From positions 1 to 6,512 of the forward strand of contig JAITCP010000007.1 of the NCBI GenBank assembly GCA_031283025.1: DNA of 6,512 bases. The letters are read 5' to 3'. How positions within the stretch are numbered: position 1 is the first letter of the stretch; each line of letters opens with the position of its first letter. A program made the translations under genes and the position numbers. The DNA comes from Spirochaetaceae bacterium. Its GTDB lineage: Bacteria > Spirochaetota > Spirochaetia > Treponematales > Breznakiellaceae. This document shows positions 5,434 to 6,512 of this stretch, one piece after another. The notes under the pieces were generated by a model. That model was not told the origin of the DNA. It did not search any database and worked only from the letters and a program-made list of their open reading frames with translations.

Positions 5434-6111
5434 TTATTCCTCCTTGTAGGCAACCCATATACCGGGACCCATGGTAGAAGCCACCGACACGGTTTGGACA
5501 AACTCACCCTTGGCATCGGCGGGCTTTTTCCGCTTTATCTCTGTGATAACCGTCCGGACATTTTCCGCCACTTTTTCGCTGTCCATGGAAACTTTTCCCA
5601 CTGCCAGGTGAACAACCCCGGTTTTATCCGCCCGGAATTCCACACGGCCCCGTTTAAGTTCCGCCAGAGCGCCTTTTAAGTCAAAGGTTACCGTACCGGT
5701 TTTGGGATTGGGCATAAGGCCCTTGCGGCCCAGCACCATGCCGAGCTTGCCAACATCTTTCATCATATCCGGCGTAGCAACCGCCACGTCAAAGTCCAGC
5801 CAGCCGCCCTTAATCTTTTCGATTAGGTCTTCTGCGCCTACAAAAGCCGCCCCCGCATCCTGGGCTTCCTTTTCCTTTTCCGGCTTGCAGAACACCAGCA
5901 CCCGCTTTTCCCCGCGGAACTGATTGGGCAGGACCACCGTATCCCGGACGGATTGGCTTTTCTTCAGGTTCAGCTTAACTGAAAGATCCACCGTTTCATC
6001 AAATTTTGCAAAAGCCAAGGATTTTACTGTTTCCAGCGCCGCTTTAAGTTCGTAAGATGCCGAGCGATCATACCTTTTGATGCTTTCTCTGTATTTCTTG
6101 CCCCGTCTCAT
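5434..6111 (-). CDS. rplA: 50S ribosomal protein L1
   Basis: L1 forms the mobile L1 stalk that helps deacylated tRNA leave the E site. In many bacteria it also represses its own operon by binding an mRNA site near rplK. The 225-aa product is near the usual length. The family signature is clear: LGRKGLMPNPKTGTVT (127-142). The N-terminal part opens RRGKKYRESIKRYD, and KFDETVDLSVKLNL (36-49) and the C-terminal TMGPGIWV (213-220) also fit. The ATG overlaps the rplK stop in an ATGA tetranucleotide. A GGAGGTGG SD (6116-6123) lies inside the last rplK codons, which suggests coupled translation of L11 and L1. Any L1 feedback site would lie upstream of rplK, outside this window. No anomalies are seen. 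Confidence 0.99.
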   Translation of the reverse strand: MRRGKKYRESIKRYDRSASYELKAALETVKSLAFAKFDETVDLSVKLNLKKSQSVRDTVVLPNQFRGEKRVLVFCKPEKEKEAQDAGAAFVGAEDLIEKIKGGWLDFDVAVATPDMMKDVGKLGMVLGRKGLMPNPKTGTVTFDLKGALAELKRGRVEFRADKTGVVHLAVGKVSMDSEKVAENVRTVITEIKRKKPADAKGEFVQTVSVASTMGPGIWVAYKEE

Positions 6112-6512
6112 TTTTCCACCTCCACCCCCATAGACCGGGCAGTGCCGGCGATGATCTTCATTGCCCCCTCAAGGTCATTGGCGGAAAGATCGGGCATCTT
6201 TGTTTTTGCGATCTCTTCCAGCTTGGCCCTTGGAATTTTTCCCACTTTGGTTTTGTGGGATTCCGGGGAACCCTTTTCCAGACCGATGGCTTTTTTGATA
6301 AGTACCGCCGCCGGAGGGGTTTTTAGGATGAACGTGAAGGACTTATCGGCATAAATGGTGATTACCACCGGTATGATAAGCCCCGGTTCCATAGACTTCG
6401 TCCTGTCGTTAAACTGCTGGACGAACTGAGGAGCGCTGACGCCATGCGGCCCAAGCGCCGGTCCTACCGGGGGGGCCGGAGTGGCCTTCCCCGCCGGGCA
6501 CTGGAGCTTGAC
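6108..6512 (-). CDS. rplK: 50S ribosomal protein L11 (5' end cut by window edge)
   Basis: L11 sits at the GTPase-associated centre, binds the 23S rRNA thiostrepton region, and is needed for RelA-type stringent signalling in many bacteria. The reading frame is open to the right edge: 134 residues are visible, and comparison with E. coli L11 suggests about 8 or 9 N-terminal residues are missing. The visible part opens VKLQCPAGKATPAPPVGPAL, containing the proline-rich PPVGPALG segment of the N-terminal domain where thiostrepton resistance mutations map. The methionine at 6390-6392 is internal, not the start. The C-terminal rRNA-binding domain includes FTFILKTPPAAVLIKKA and ends with IIAGTARSMGVEVEK. 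The stop overlaps the rplA start by 4 nt. Gene order to the right, expected to be nusG and secE, cannot be seen. Confidence 0.98.
   Translation of the reverse strand, partial: VKLQCPAGKATPAPPVGPALGPHGVSAPQFVQQFNDRTKSMEPGLIIPVVITIYADKSFTFILKTPPAAVLIKKAIGLEKGSPESHKTKVGKIPRAKLEEIAKTKMPDLSANDLEGAMKIIAGTARSMGVEVEK

Noticed and set aside
5433..5516. Upstream 28-codon extension of rplJ to an ATG at 5516
   Set aside because: It would overlap rplA heavily, its residues do not resemble L10, and the internal ATG at 5432 has a strong SD.

Overview
The window holds a stretch of the bacterial rplKAJL-rpoBC operon, all on the minus strand. In transcription order (high to low coordinates) it contains the end of rplK (L11), then rplA (L1), rplJ (L10), rplL (L7/L12), rpoB (RNA polymerase beta) and the first 103 codons of rpoC (beta prime). 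None of the long plus-strand frames looks real; they are antisense shadows of these genes.

The proteins point to a spirochaete, most likely Treponema in the broad sense. RpoB is short (1179 aa, without the large inserts of the E. coli protein), has a spirochaete-type N-terminus, and carries Asn (N497) where E. coli has Ser531, a known spirochaete marker of natural rifampicin resistance. Base composition looks close to half GC, which fits T. pallidum or the termite-gut treponemes better than the AT-rich oral T. denticola. The genus is recalled from family resemblance and was not searched.

The 5' half is tightly packed. rplK and rplA overlap by 4 nt (ATGA). rplA and rplJ are 1 nt apart, with the rplJ Shine-Dalgarno (SD) inside the last rplA codons. 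The 3' half is unusually loose. A spacer of 331 nt between rplJ and rplL holds a run of hairpins and a possible rplL promoter. A 172-nt spacer between rplL and rpoB holds a long imperfect stem-loop overlapping a short U-tailed hairpin. A 142-nt spacer between rpoB and rpoC holds an exact 53-bp sequence repeated twice, each copy with two perfect hairpins and an SD-led 8-codon micro-ORF (MKLCFMFD).

The coding content is ordinary core machinery: ribosomal stalk and L1-stalk proteins together with the two large RNA polymerase subunits. The part worth a second look is the spacers. They sit where the cell must separate the yields of L10, L12 and beta/beta prime, and they look like RNA-level regulatory or processing elements, or dispersed palindromic repeats that have settled there. 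I see no mobile-element gene, CRISPR array, tRNA, rRNA or defence system.
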